64,000 nt of DNA from Pithys albifrons albifrons (Eukaryota; Chordata; Aves; Passeriformes; Thamnophilidae). The translations under genes and the position numbers were made by a program. A model generated the notes under the pieces. It ran no database searches. It was not told where the DNA came from and saw only the letters and a program-made list of their open reading frames with translations. The stretch lies in assembly GCF_047495875.1 (NCBI RefSeq), contig NC_092467.1, positions 33,652,378 through 33,716,377 of the forward strand, read 5' to 3'. How positions within the stretch are numbered: position 1 is the stretch's first letter; the number at the start of each line of letters is the position of its first letter. This document shows positions 34,086 through 45,676 of this stretch, piece after piece.

Positions 34086-36137
34086 GGAGAGGATGGAGGA
34101 CACCACTGGCCATTCACCACCAATGGGGAAGGGCAGAGGAGCCCCAAAAAGCCCCAGCCAGGGCTCAGGCTGTGGGTACTGCCCATGTCCAGAGGGGACA
34201 GACAGGTCAGCAGACCCCTGCCCATGTGCTGCCCACCAGAGGGGTCTCACCAAGCCCCTGGGAGCTGCCCCAGGAGCGCAGCCATCGCTGGTGGGGTGTG
34301 GCACCATCCCTGCCACGCTCCTGCCCTGGGCATCAGAGCAGGGAAAGCTGCTGAGGCAGGAATTCCAAGCAGCCAAAAGAACATTCTGCTGTTTCATCTG
34401 TGAGGGGAATTACTGCTCTGCATTGATCTTGGATCACTTTATTCTTGGTTTTTCTTGGAGAAAGCAGGAAGAGGTTTGATGACTCCTGAGGGTCCTGCCC
34501 AGCTCAGGAGTTTCTGTGATTCTGAATTTGGTATTTCTGTTGTATCCTGCACATACACCACACTCAGCTCCTGGGCATTTGGGCACGACAAGGAAGAGGG
34601 AAAAGCTCCATTTTCCTTTTGCTTCGAAGACTGAAGGCCCAGGAGTTTCTAATCTGAGTAACAAAGACTTCCAGAGCTTGTGAAATCTGAAAACATAATC
34701 CTGTGCCCTCTGATTTCTATGGCATCAAGACTTCACCATCTCAGACTTCAGACAGGGAGAAGACTCTGATGATGAAACATTGATTTTATATCACTACCAT
34801 AAGCCTGTGATAGAAATTAATTCATGAACACAAACACATTTAAGTGTATCTGATTTAAACAAGAGAACCCTTTAAGAATCAGTAAAAGAAGTGCCTTCCA
34901 ATGATTTTGTTACCTATCAAAATTTAAATTACTAAATGAGAAAAATAAGTTTCCTTCCTATGTGAAATACAAATATTGTCACAGCAGAAGCACCTTAGTG
35001 GCTTTTTCTGCTTTGGAAGTGAAAGTCAAAACTCTCCAGATCTTCCAACCTCCTGTTTGATTAAAAACACGTGGCAACTTTGGGACTGTAACAAGCAAAC
35101 CCCTTTGCAGCCACAGGACCAGCCCCTGCCCTGGGCTGCTCCAGCTTTTCCAGCCTTCTTTCCTTTTCCTTGTATTCCCAACAGGGATTTCTGAAGCAGC
35201 ACCTTCATGTTCACCTGCCCAGGTGCAGGACCTGCTGCTGTGTCCTGGCCAGAGGGGACAGCTCCAAAGAGCCAGAAATCCCCTTTTTTTGCAGTGATTC
35301 AGTCAGTGCCTCAGCTTGGGGCACCTGCAACACCCCCTGCACTCACTGTCCTTTCCAGCAACGTCTAGGAAGAGATTCTTTCACAAAGACAGAAGCTTTG
35401 CCCCAGAGCTGGTTCCTCCTGCTGCCAAGAAGCTCAGGTATCTCCCAGAACTTTAGGAAATTGTTCTGCAATTCACTAAACAGGAAAATATTTCAGTTAC
35501 TCGGAACCCTCAGAGGAGCAACCTCAAACAAGCAGGAAAGGCTTTCAAAAGAGGCAAGAAAAGACAAATTACACAGAGATGTTTGAAGATGAATTATATT
35601 TAGTGTGTCTCTAATTACTCACACCCATCATCTCCTTTAATCAAGGGTCAGCTGCTTTGTTTGCCAAGAATTGTGGTCGAAACAATTTTCAATGCAAGAT
35701 GCAATAATTGCACTTTCTGCTAATGAGTCCTGGTGCATATTATTTGTCATTGGGTTTAATGAGGAAGCTTCAAATACAACTTTTTGTTAAAATGTGGCCA
35801 AAACTAAAGCAGCTGCTGTAGCAGGAGGGCTCCCCCAGCTCTCCTGGCACAGGGTCCAGGTTTCTGCCCAGGCAGGGGGGGCCACCCCACCCCAGAGCAG
35901 CGACACAGACACGTGTGAGCCCCAACCCAGAGCTGGGGGTGACACAGGATGGGACTGTGCCATGGCAGGTCACCAGGGGATCCTCCCAGTGCCAGCTCAG
36001 CAGGGGCAGCTAAATCAGAGCCAAACTGGAACTGGGAGGTGAGTTTATCTTTGGAATGAGATTTACTTAGTAAGGGAAGAGGGTCAGGCTCTGGTTACAC
36101 AACCAGGAATTGTAGGAAACCTTAAACTTCACTTTTG
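34086..36137. other. single-copy DNA
   Basis: GC-moderate to 34,350, then AT-rich. Contains the candidate conserved element at 35.6 kb. No exon recognised. Confidence 0.4.
35590..35790. promoter_or_regulatory. candidate conserved non-coding element
   Basis: About 200 bases of unique DNA with many transcription-factor-like cores: TCTAATTACTC, CCTTTAATCAAGGG, GAAACAATTTTCAATG (SOX-like), GCAATAATTGCAC, GCTAATGAGTCC and GGGTTTAATGAGG. Motif clustering is the only evidence; it needs cross-species alignment. Confidence 0.28.
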
Positions 36138-36560
36138 ATCACAGAAGGGCCTGGGTTGGAAGGACCATGTTGCCCCTGCCCTGGGCAAGGACACCTCACA
36201 CCAACCCCAGGGTGCTCCAAGCCCCATCCCTGGACACTGCCAGGGATGGGGCTGCCACAGATTCTCTGGGCAACCTGTGCCAGGGCCTGCCCACCCTCAG
36301 AGGGGAGAAATCCTTCCCAGTCTCCCACCTAACCCTTCCCTCTGGCAGTGGGAAGCCATTCCCCTTGTCCCAGAACTTCATGACCTTACAAACAGTCTCC
36401 ATCTTTCCCATCAGCTCCTTCAGATCCTGGAAGGGACAATAAGGTCACCCTGAAGCTTCTCTTCTTCAGGCAGAACAATCCCAACTCTCTCAGCCTTCCC
36501 TTGTAGGAAAGATGGTCCATCCCCCTGATCACCTGAACCTGAACAACAGCAGTGGGACCA
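36138..36560 (-). mobile_element. CR1 LINE 3' fragment
   Basis: Plus strand: ATCACAGAAGGGCCTGGG, GGGTGCTCCAAGCCCC, CCTGCCCACCCTCAGAGGGG, CTTCTCTTCTTCAGGC, CAACTCTCTCAGCC. The order matches CR1, with a small deletion in the GTCCAGCCTGGCC block. Confidence 0.85.
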
Positions 36561-37904
36561 AGGTGGATTTTGGGTCCATGTCCCACCACTCTGGTTCTGC
36601 TTCCCCCTGGAGCCACCACGTGGTGCAGAACAGCTTTGGAGCTGCATCTGGCCCTACTTCATCTTCTGGAACTATTCAGTGCCCCATCATTTGCCCACAG
36701 CACTGCAGAGCACGTCAGTGTGAGGGACACTGAGCAATGCTCATGTGCAGTTGGAACTGTGGCCCCTGAATGAACAGAAAATCCCAACTGCCTGTGAGCA
36801 TTCCCAGCATTCATCTGGATGGATGAGCAAAGAACTCTCAGCTCCAACTGTTGGGCTTTGGGTAACTCTTGGTGTTCACCAACCACTGCAAATGAGCAGA
36901 ACAGACAACAGAAATTCTTCTCAACCCGTTGCCAAGTCCAGAGCAAAATCCTTGGGTAGTGTTTTAAAAAGAACAACTAAAGGGTTTGGCTTCCAGGAGC
37001 CACGAGCAGAGCCTGAGAATGTGGATTTCCACTTCAGACACATCCATTCTCCCAGGAAGTCCCGAGGACACCATTTACATTCATTCTGTGGCACTGGCAG
37101 TGCTGACTGATGGGAACATATTCATATTGAGGTAACCTGTGAGTCAACAAAATTAAAATCCTTGCATTAGGAAGAAGAATAAACTCCAGAGAAGGAGATG
37201 ATACCAGCTCCATCTTTCCAAAGCCATCAGCAGCACCCACAGAGGGGAAGCTGTTCCCCACATTTCCTTTGGCACAGACACTGCACCCCCATGTCCCAGC
37301 CTGTGTCACCTCCCTGGCAGCAGCAGCACAGCCCCACGTGCCCAGCCTGGGAAAGGGGTGCCAGTGCCACCCCCAGCATGGGCATGACTCTCTCTGAGGA
37401 GCAGCATGTCCTGCAGCCCCTGACCCAGGCACTGGATCCACGGGGCATCCTGCCCCCCACAGCCAAGACCAGCCAGAATCCCCCCCACCCCCACACTGCC
37501 CTGGGGGAAAGAGCCAAACACCCCCCCAGAATCTCAGAGCGGGTCAGCCCAGGGCTCAGTGGGGCAGTAACAGGGAAGAGCCAAACTGCAGAATGATGGG
37601 ACTGAAAGAGAATGGGATAGGAAATATTCCCAAAGGCTGAGCTCTGTACAGGTGCCACAGCAGGCACATGTTCTGCCTGGATTCAGCCTCTGTTTGCTGG
37701 GCAGGGGATTTGGGAGCCCTCAGGAGAGGGTTCAGATCAGCCCTGGGTAAGGAAGGTGCCATCACAGGCAATCGCTGGGAATTCCCACCCTGTGGAGCCC
37801 CGAAGGTGCAAACCCCACAGTGCTCCAGCAGCTGCTGCACAGCCTGTCTGGTGCCCCATCAGAGCTGCCACCCCGACCCCAGGATGCCACTGGCTCCTTG
37901 GGAT
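36561..37904. other. single-copy DNA
   Basis: GC-moderate. Overlapping ORFs on both strands near 37,200-37,670 have no recognisable domain. Confidence 0.4.
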
Positions 37905-38066
37905 GTCCCCTATCCCTCTGCCCCATCCCAACCCCACCCCAACCCTGTGCCAGCCCCATCTCAGCCTCATCCCAGCCCGATGTCAGCACCACTCCAGTCC
38001 CAGCCCCACCCCACCCCCATGCCACCCCCAAGCCACCCCCATGCCACCCCCATGCCAGCTGGGGCT
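37905..38066. repeat. C-rich low-complexity tract
   Basis: CCCATCCCAACCCCACCCC grading into CCCCCATGCCACCCCCAAGC and ATGCCACCCCCATGCCA (period about 12). Short and imperfect. Confidence 0.7.
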
Positions 38067-38761
38067 GCCTGCTGGAGGAGCCTGCTCTGCTCCTGCCCTG
38101 GAGTGCCCTCCCATCGACTGCTCCATTGACTTTCTCATTCCTTAATGCACTGCTGGGAAGCTGCAGCAGCTGCAAATGGATCAGGGAGGTCAGAGGAGGC
38201 TGAAAACCCCACGTGGGGGAGGCAGAGCTGTCAGTGCAGCCCCCCCATGGCCAGGGGGGTTTGCTGGACACGGAGCAGTCACGGCTGGGCCAGGCCCTGG
38301 ACAACCCTCACTCCAAACTGGACTGGAGACCAAAGGCACTGCAGGGGCTTCCCTTGGCCTTCCTGGCCTTAATGGTCTTTCAAAGCTCTCCTTGGTTCAA
38401 ATTGGAAGCCTTATCTCCCAATCTTGGATGTAGCCAGGTTGGCACAAACATTACTGCCAATGCCATCGGGCAGTGACTGGCAGAGGTCAGTGTGCCACGA
38501 CTGGGAGGAATATTCCTCCCAGGATTCATTTGCATTATCATTTTGAACCCTTTTTATGGAGCTTGTATTGATTTGCTGCATTTTCAATCACAACTCTGTG
38601 GTTCATTTCCATCTCAATGCACTTCATTATAAAGTTGCAGTGCTAATATTTCCCCTCATCGTCAGGAAATCAGCTGGTGCAGAGGATCCTTCCCAGAGTT
38701 TGTGGCTCCAGCCCTGACTGCAGGAGGACAGGGGGGTTGGAGTGCTGAGTTAGAGCTGCAA
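38067..38761. other. single-copy DNA
   Basis: GC-moderate to 38,350, then AT-rich. Contains an octamer-bearing block listed separately. Confidence 0.4.
38510..38650. promoter_or_regulatory. candidate conserved non-coding element
   Basis: Contains a perfect octamer ATTTGCAT at 38,528-38,535 and GTATTGATTTGCTGC, TTTTCAATCACAACTCTG and CATTATAAAG. Unique AT-rich block; function unproven. Confidence 0.22.
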
Positions 38762-39025
38762 AATCCCACCATGGCTGGGTTGGGTTGGGAGGGACCTCAA
38801 AGCCCACCCAGTGCCATCCCTGCCATGGCAGGGACACCTCCCACCAGCCCAGGATGCTCCAAGCCCTGTCCAGCCTGGCCTTGGACACTCCCAGGGATGG
38901 CTCTGGGCACCTGTGCCAGGGCCTGCCCACCCTCTCAGGGAAGGATTTTCCCCAAACTAACCTGGCACTGCCTCCTGGCAGCTGAGGGCTCTCCCCTCCT
39001 GCCGGGCTCCTTCCAAACTGGTTGT
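38762..39025 (-). mobile_element. CR1 LINE 3' fragment
   Basis: Plus strand: AATCCCACCATGGCTGGG, TTGGGAGGGACCTCAAAGCC, GATGCTCCAAGCCCTGTCC, GCCAGGGCCTGCCCACCC. A deletion relative to siblings removes the GGGGCAGCCACAGC block (GGGATGGCTCTGGGCACC). Confidence 0.85.
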
Positions 39026-40147
39026 TTCCCTGGTGCCCTGTCCGTGCCCCCAGCAGTGACAGCCTCCCTGTGGAGGTGGTGCCAGGGCAGGACTGTGCCA
39101 GGATGGTACCCTGGCTGAGGCTGCATTTCCAGAGCTGCATTTCTAAGGATCAAAGGGTGACATGCTGGGAGAGCAGTGCAGGAAGTGTTTGCCCATTCCC
39201 CAAACCAGCAGCTCCCAGTCCCACCAGCACGAGGCTGCACAAGCTGTGAGGGGCACTGGGGGCACCTGCAGTGGGTTTGGCTGTCACAGACATTGTGCCA
39301 TGGGGTTAAACCCCGGGTGTCACCTGGCCCCTGGCTCTGGGGTGTCTGAAAGCAGCTGGTGCAGAGTCCCTGCCCCAGAGCCACCCTCTGCCCAGGCAAC
39401 AAGCAGGACCAGGAACCAGGTCAAACTGATGGGTTTCTTTCCCCTTTCCAACAGACCCTCCCCACGCTCCCTTTTCCCACACTCAGTGGAATCTGCTGTG
39501 CAGATTTCCCTACCAGACATTTCCTTTAATAAGATAAAGTGCTTTAACTCCTCTGATTTTGCCTGAGTAGCATGCTGCAATTTGTGTATTGAAAATAATC
39601 ATTAAAAGTGTATTTTTATCCTCCTCCATATCCCCATCCAGATCCCTACCCACCTCATTCCCAAGCAGCAGAAAACATATTTAAATGTGTGGCAACATCA
39701 AACATTTCTGTGGGGTGAGTCAGCCAAGCAACGTGAACCACACGAGCAGCACAGAGGCAGCAGCTCTGCAGCTCCCCCTTCTAATGCTCCATTTCCCACT
39801 GCATCAGAAAACACAACAAATATTCATATCTCCCACCCCACTCCGGATCGGGACTGCTTGTTCTGCACACTGAGAATCACTGTCTGCCCCCTGCACGACA
39901 GACACACCCAGATCATCACACGGGGAACAGGATTGTGCTACAGCTTGTAAAGGATGACCCGTGACAGGTCAATATTTTAGCAATATATTCATCCCTAAAA
40001 GTGTTGGATAAAATCCTCGTAGATTTATTGCTTATCTTTTTAAAATATACATACAAGAAAAATGTGAACTATTGATCACTTTTTCACCTCATCATGTTGG
40101 ATGACCCCTAAGGACCCAACTCGGTGCTACAGGTGCCTCCTGTGCAG
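39026..40147. other. single-copy DNA
   Basis: GC-moderate to 39,440, AT-rich to 40,110. No exon recognised. Confidence 0.4.
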
Positions 40148-40590
40148 AGAATCCCAGAATCCCTGAGGCTGGCAAAGCCCTGCCAGCCCATGGAGCCCAC
40201 CCTGTGCCCGATGCCCACCTTGGCAAAGCCCTCCCAGCCCATGGAGCCCACCCTGTGCCTGATGCCCACCTTGGCAAAGCCCTCCCAGCCCATGGAGCCC
40301 ACCCTGTGCCCGATGCCCACCTTGGCAAAGCCCTCCCAGCCCATGGAGCCCACCCTGTGCCCGATGCCCACCTTGTCCCCCAGCCCAGAGCTCTGAGTGC
40401 CACGGCCAGTCCTGCCTTGGGCACCTCCAGGGCTGGGCACTCCAAACCTCCCTGGGCAGCCTCTGCCAGTGCCTGACCATCCTTTCCAGGCAGAAATTCC
40501 TGCTGCTGTGCCCCCTGCCCCTGCCCAGCCTGAGGCCGTGCCCTCTGCTCCTGTCCCTGTGCCCTGGGGCATAGTCCAACCCCCCCACCC
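40148..40590 (-). mobile_element. CR1 LINE 3' end carrying a 51-base array
   Basis: Plus strand: GAATCCCAGAATCCCTGAGG (terminus), four 51-base units, then the CR1 body at about 40,373: CAGCCCAGAGCTCTGAGTGC, CCTTGGGCACCTCCAGGGC, GCACTCCAAACCTCCCTGGG, ACCATCCTTTCCAGGC. Body and unit are nearly identical to the 22.6 kb copy, differing mainly in copy number. Confidence 0.9.
40157..40380. repeat. 51-base CR1-derived minisatellite, 4 copies
   Basis: Unit with CATGGAGCCCACCCTGTGCC and GATGCCCACCTTGGCAAAG. One unit has CCTGATG where others have CCCGATG, a CpG-to-TpG change. Confidence 0.95.
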
Positions 40591-40633
40591 TCCCTGCCCT
40601 CAGCTCCCCCCTCCTGGCCGGGATTGCAGAGCA

Positions 40634-41035
40634 GGAGAAGTTCCCTCACCAGCCTGGTGGCCACAGTTCCCTCACCAGCCTGGTGGCCACAGTTCCCTCA
40701 CCAGCCTGGTGCCCACAGTTTGCTCACCAGCCTGGTGCCCACAGTTCCCTCACCAGCCTGGTGCCCACAGTTCCCTCACCAGCCTGGTGCCCACAGTTTG
40801 CTCACCAGCCTGGTGCCCACAGTTCCCTCACCAGCCTGGTGCCCACAGTTCCCTCACCAGCCTGGTGCCCACAGTTCGCTCACCAACCTGGTGCCCAAGT
40901 TCCCTCACCAGCCTGGTGCCCACAGTTTGCTCACCAGCCTGGTGGCCACAGTTCCCTCACCAGCCTGGTGGCCACAGTTCCCTCACCAACCTGGTGCCCA
41001 CAGTTCCCTCACCAGCCTGGTGCCCACGGTCCCAC
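40634..41035. repeat. 26-base minisatellite, ~15 copies
   Basis: Unit ACAGTTCCCTCACCAGCC + TGGTGCCC at 26-base spacing (for example 40,691 and 40,717). Variants are GTTTGCTCACC, GTTCGCTCACC and TGGTGGCC. It starts about 45 bases after the end of the CR1 at 40,148-40,590. Confidence 0.95.
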
Positions 41036-41771
41036 CATCTCTACTCATTGACTGTACCAAGTGTAAATTCCTCGGCATTTCCTCCCCCTCCTGTGAAAAC
41101 CAACAGTAAAACTTTATGTGCCTACAACCACCTCTGTATTGTTGGAGCACTTGTCTCACATCTCATTAGTAGCTTCCCTTCATCTTGTGACTTTAATTAG
41201 CAGCTCCAGTGTGGGATTTACCTACGACTGCCATGGGTGAGGAGTGTGAGCTAATGAATTATTCAAAGCAAATTAAGAGACTGAGGGAGCTCTCTACCTG
41301 TCTCACACCACCACACACTTCATTAGCAAATATTTTCACCTGTGACAGTCACAGGTACCTCACAGGCTGGTTTGTGCTCACCTGAAGTGGGTTCTCTCTG
41401 TGTCCCTGGGAATGTCAAATGAGTTTTACTTCACTGATCCCATTAACAGAGACTGGCAGAGAATTGGATGCCCAAGATAAGGGGCATGTTCATCAAACTG
41501 GGCCAGGCTGGGAATGGTTACAGGGCAGAGTCACCACCCTGGGCACACCCTGGTGGGGCTTGGGGGACCCCACACTCAGCTGTCCCCCCAGACACCTCCT
41601 GGGGTACTGTCTGAGCTTCCTAAAAAATTCAGCAACATTTTTCACTCTGAAAATATGGAGAAATCTTCCAGCCTGTTTCCCTGACTCAGCCCGGGATGGG
41701 CAGGGTGAGGATGTGCCCTCCAGCACTTGGCCAGTCACGAAACCTCCACCAGCACTTCCAGTCATCAGGAG
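41036..41771. other. single-copy DNA
   Basis: Contains the candidate element at 41.14-41.36 kb; nothing else recognised. Confidence 0.4.
41140..41360. promoter_or_regulatory. candidate conserved non-coding element
   Basis: Repeated ATTA/TAAT cores in unique DNA: CATCTCATTAGTAGC, GACTTTAATTAGCAGC, GCTAATGAATTATTC, GCAAATTAAGAG, CACTTCATTAGC. Also ACCTGTGACAGTCACAGGT, an inverted repeat (ACCTGTGAC / GTCACAGGT) near 41,339-41,357. Confidence 0.25.
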
Positions 41772-41976
41772 CTGCAGGGACAGGACACAGGGAATGGCTT
41801 CCCACTGCCAGAGGGCAGGGATAGGTGGGATATTGAGAAGGAATTCCTGGCTGGGAGGGTGGGCAGGCCCTGGCACAGATGCCCAGAGAACCTGTGGCTG
41901 CCCCATCCCTGGGAGTGCCCAAGGCCAGGTTAGACAAAGCTTGGAGCAGCCTGGGACAGTGGGAGGTGTCCCCAGG
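41772..41976 (+). mobile_element. CR1 LINE 3' fragment lacking its terminus
   Basis: CTGCAGGGACAGGACACAGG, GTGGGATATTGAGAAGG, AATTCCTGGCTGGGAGGG, CAGTGGGAGGTGTCCCC. It stops before the GGTTGGG...ATTC tail. Confidence 0.87.
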
Positions 41977-42090
41977 CAGAGGCTGCAGGAACACAGGGCT
42001 CTGCCCACTGTGCCATGCTGGAGTCTCGGCCCCTGGCACTGCCAGAGGGGTGTGGAGTCCTGCTCTTACTGACCTGGTGGGGTCACAATG

Positions 42091-42202
42091 GAATCCCAGA
42101 GTCATGGAATACTTTGGGTTGGAGGGAACATTAGAGCCCATCTCATTCCACCCCTGCCATGGGCACTGCCAGGGCTGGGCAGTCACAGCTGCTCTGGGCA
42201 CT
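42091..42202 (-). mobile_element. CR1 LINE 3' end, short
   Basis: GAATCCCAGAGTCATGGAAT, TTTGGGTTGGAGGG, CACCCCTGCCATGGGCAC. Contains an internal deletion after CCATGGGCA. Confidence 0.85.
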
Positions 42203-42329
42203 TGGTACTTGAATCTTTAATGCAGTTTATTGTAGGAACTCCCCCTGGTTTCTGTTTAGATATTTCTAATTCCAGTATTTGTTGTATGAGCTGACTCTCA
42301 GTTCTGTCAGTTAAAGCAAATGAATTCCC

Positions 42330-42866
42330 AGTCCCTGGGAGATGGCAGCCCTGCTGTGGCACAGGTTCCATGCCCATCCCTGGGAGATGGCAGCCCTGCT
42401 GTGGCACAGGTTCCATGCCCACCCCTGGAAGATGGCAGCCCTGCTGTGGCACAGGTTCCATGCCCACCCCTGGGAGATGGCAGCCCTGCTGTGGCACAGG
42501 TTCCATGCCCATCCCTGGGAGATGGCAGCCCTGCTGTGGCACAGGTTCCATGCCCATCCCTGGGAGATGGCAGCCCTGCTGTGGCACAGGTTCCATGCCC
42601 ACCCCTGGGAGATGGCAGCCCTGCTGTGGCACAGGTTCCATGCCCACCCCTGGGAGATGGCAGCCCTGCTGTGGCACAGGTTCCATGCCCATCCCTGGGA
42701 GATGGCAGCCCTGCTGTGGCACAGGTTCCATGCCCACCCCTGGGAGATGGCAGCCCTGCTGTGGCACAGGTTCCATGCCCACCCCTGGGAGATGGCAGCC
42801 CTGCTGTGGCACAGGTTCCATGCCCACCCCTGGGAGATGGCAGCCCTGCTGTGGCACAGGTTCCCA
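42330..42866. repeat. 45-base minisatellite, 12 copies
   Basis: Unit TGGGAGATGGCAGCCCTGC + TGTGGCACAGGTTCCATGCC + CATCCC, exact 45-base phase. The main variant is CCCATCCC/CCCACCCC. With no indels and a period divisible by three, several frames stay open throughout. The encoded repeat (GDGSPAVAQVPCPSL on plus) has no start context or flanking exon. Confidence 0.97.
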
Positions 42867-42956
42867 AAGACAGGGAGCTGCTCTCAGGGCTGTTGATCTG
42901 CTGTGCTGCTCGCCCTCCTAATTGCCCCCAGTGCTGTGCCCCCCAATTAGCAGGGA

Positions 42957-44452
42957 CCTGCCACACTGCCAGGCTGCCCACGGCCCCTGCCACACTGCCA
43001 GGCTTTGCAGAGCCCCTGCCACACTGCCAGGCTGTCCGTGGCCCCTGCCACACTGCCAGGCTGCCCACGGCCCCTGCCACACTGCCAGGCTTTGCAGAGC
43101 CCCTGCCACACTGCCAGGCTTTGCATGGCCCCTGCCATACTGCCCAACTGTCCGTGGCCCCTGCCACACTGCCAGGCTTTGCATGGCCCCTGCCACACTG
43201 CCAGGCTTTGCAGAGCCTCTGCCACACTGCCAGGCTGTCCATGGCCCCTGCCACACTGCCAGGCTTTGCAGGGCCCCTGCCACACTGCCAGGCTGCCCAC
43301 AGCCCCTGCCACACTGCCAGGCTGTCCATGGCCCCTGCCACACTGCCAGGCTTTGCATGGCCCCTGCCACACTGCCAGGCTTTGCAGGGCCCCTGCCACA
43401 CTGCCAGGCTGTCCACGGCCCCTGCCACACTGCCAGGCTGCCCACGGCCCCTGCCACACTGCCAGGCTTTGCAGGGCCCCTGCCACACTGCCAGGCTGCC
43501 CGTGGCCCCTGCCACACTGCCAGGCTGTCCATAGCCCCTGCCACACTGCCAGGCTGTCCATAGCCCCTGCCACACTGCCAGGCTGCCCACAGCCCCTGCC
43601 ACACTGCCAGGCTGTCCATGGCCCCTGCCACACTGCCAGGCTGCCCACAGCCCCTGCCACACTGCCAGGCTGTCCATGGCCCCTGCCACACTGCCAGGCT
43701 GCCCACGGCCCCTGCCACACTGCCAGGCTTTGCAGAGCCTCTGCCACACTGCCAGGCTGTCCATGGCTCCTGCCACACTGCCAGGCTGTCCATGGCCCCT
43801 GCCACACTGCCAGGCTTTGCAGAGCCTCTGCCACACTGCCAGGCTGTCCATGGCCTCTGCCACACTGCCAGGCTGCCCACAGCCCCTGCCACACTGCCAG
43901 GCTGCCCACATCCCCTGCCACACTGCCAGGCTGTCCATGGCCCCTGCCACACTGCCAGGCTGCCCACGGCCCCTGCCACACTGCCAGGCTGCCCACGGCC
44001 CCTGCCACACTGCCAGGCTTTGCAGAGCCCCTGCCACACTGCCAGGCTTTGCAGAGCCCCTGCCACACTGCCAGGCTGTCCGTGGCCCCTGCCACACTGC
44101 CAGGCTTTGCAGAGCCCCTGCCACACTGCCAGGCTGTCCGTGGCCCCTGCCACACTGCCAGGCTGCCCATGGCCCCTGCCACACTGCCAGGCTTTGCAGA
44201 GCCTCTGCCACACTGCCAGGCTGCCCACGGCCCCTGCCACACTGCCAGGCTGCCCACAGCCCCTGCCACACTGCCAGGCTGCCCACGGCCCCTGCCACAC
44301 TGCCAGGCTGTCCATGGCCCCTGCCACACTGCCAGGCTGCCCACGGCCCCTGCCACACTGCCAGGCTGCCCACAGCCCCTGCCACACTGCCAGGCTTTGC
44401 AGAGCCCCTGCCACACTGCCAGGCTGCCCACAGCCCCTGCCACACTGCCAGG
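42957..44452. repeat. 29-base minisatellite, ~51 copies
   Basis: Core CCCTGCCACACTGCCAGGCT is constant. The other nine bases come in three interspersed types: GCCCACGGC, GTCCATGGC and TTGCAGAGC (with CG/CA/TG substitutions). The longest array in the window. A 712-residue minus ORF (42,307-44,445) crosses both this and the 45-base array; because 29 is not divisible by three, every frame cycles through the same peptide words. Confidence 0.97.
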
Positions 44453-45676
44453 TTTCAGGAGCCCATCACCAGGGAGCAGAAATGCAGCATTTCTTTGATG
44501 TTGACAGAACTCTCTGGTTCTCAAAAGTACCGACTTTCACAATGTAAGATAAAACTGACTATTCAGTTGACCTGTTGACTCACAGCACAGATTTATGGGT
44601 GTCTGAGCAGAGGGCACAGCAGTCGATTGTTTACTAAATAACTGCAGGGGGGAAAGGCACAGAAGTGTTTTGAGTTGCCCAGTTTGGCTCCACAAGTGGC
44701 TCAAATCAGCACAGTTGCCCTTTGCAATCCTGTGCCAGGCCATGACCACAGCAAGGCAAAGGTGAAACAACTCCTGAACCTGTTTTTGTATTTTTTTTCC
44801 ACATCTCCACCTACATTAAAAATTCTCAATGACATTCCTACACACAACAAATTTCATTTAGGTCATTAAAAATCAGAGGCTTTATATTAAAATGAAATAA
44901 TAATTTAATATGTCCTAAAGAACAGGATTAATTTCACAGAGACACTGAAAAAAGGTTTGGACACAGAAAACCTGCAAATGGGCAAATGACATTGGCAGTG
45001 CTGGTGCCAGGGGAGTTGGGCTCAGCACAGCCCTGCACCCCTCTGACCTGGGCAAAGGGGAATTTCTCCCAGAACTCTGCCAAAGAACCACCTTTCTGGC
45101 ATTATTCAGCTCCACAAAAGGCCTGAATGGATCTCCTGGAGAGGTGACCAGCCAGAGAGAGAGCCAGTCCTGTCCTTTGAGAGCTGATTCCAGCAGTTAA
45201 TTGCCTCTAAACCACTCACTTCACATTTATGCTGGAATTGCTCATTTCAGCTTTTAGCCATTAGTTTGCATTATGGGGCTTTTGCCAAGATTGGATGTTC
45301 AGAGTTTTTTGACATTAAAAGATTCTTCAGCACAATGAGGTTCCTGTTGCCTTCCTGCTGAACTAATTAGCCAGAGCTCCTCAAGCTTCTCCCTGTAAAT
45401 ATTTTTATTTCCCAGCAATAATTTTCTCTCTCCTCTGCCCCTTCCTGCTCTGTCAGCAGCTCTGAGGAAACGTGGCCCAGAACTACAAATCATGTTCTCT
45501 GTCCTATCAGCAAAGCACTGGGAGTCCTGTTCATGCCCAGCTGTGCCCACCTCTGGATCCTGGCACTGAAGCTCTGCCACAGTGTTGGGCTCAACCTAAG
45601 CTGTTATTAGAATGGATCCAGCCCACGTGGAGCAGCTTTCCCCAGTGCATTATCTCCTGTTCCACTCATCCCTCTG
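44453..45676. other. AT-rich single-copy DNA
   Basis: No exon or repeat recognised; strongly AT-rich at 44,780-44,940. Confidence 0.4.
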
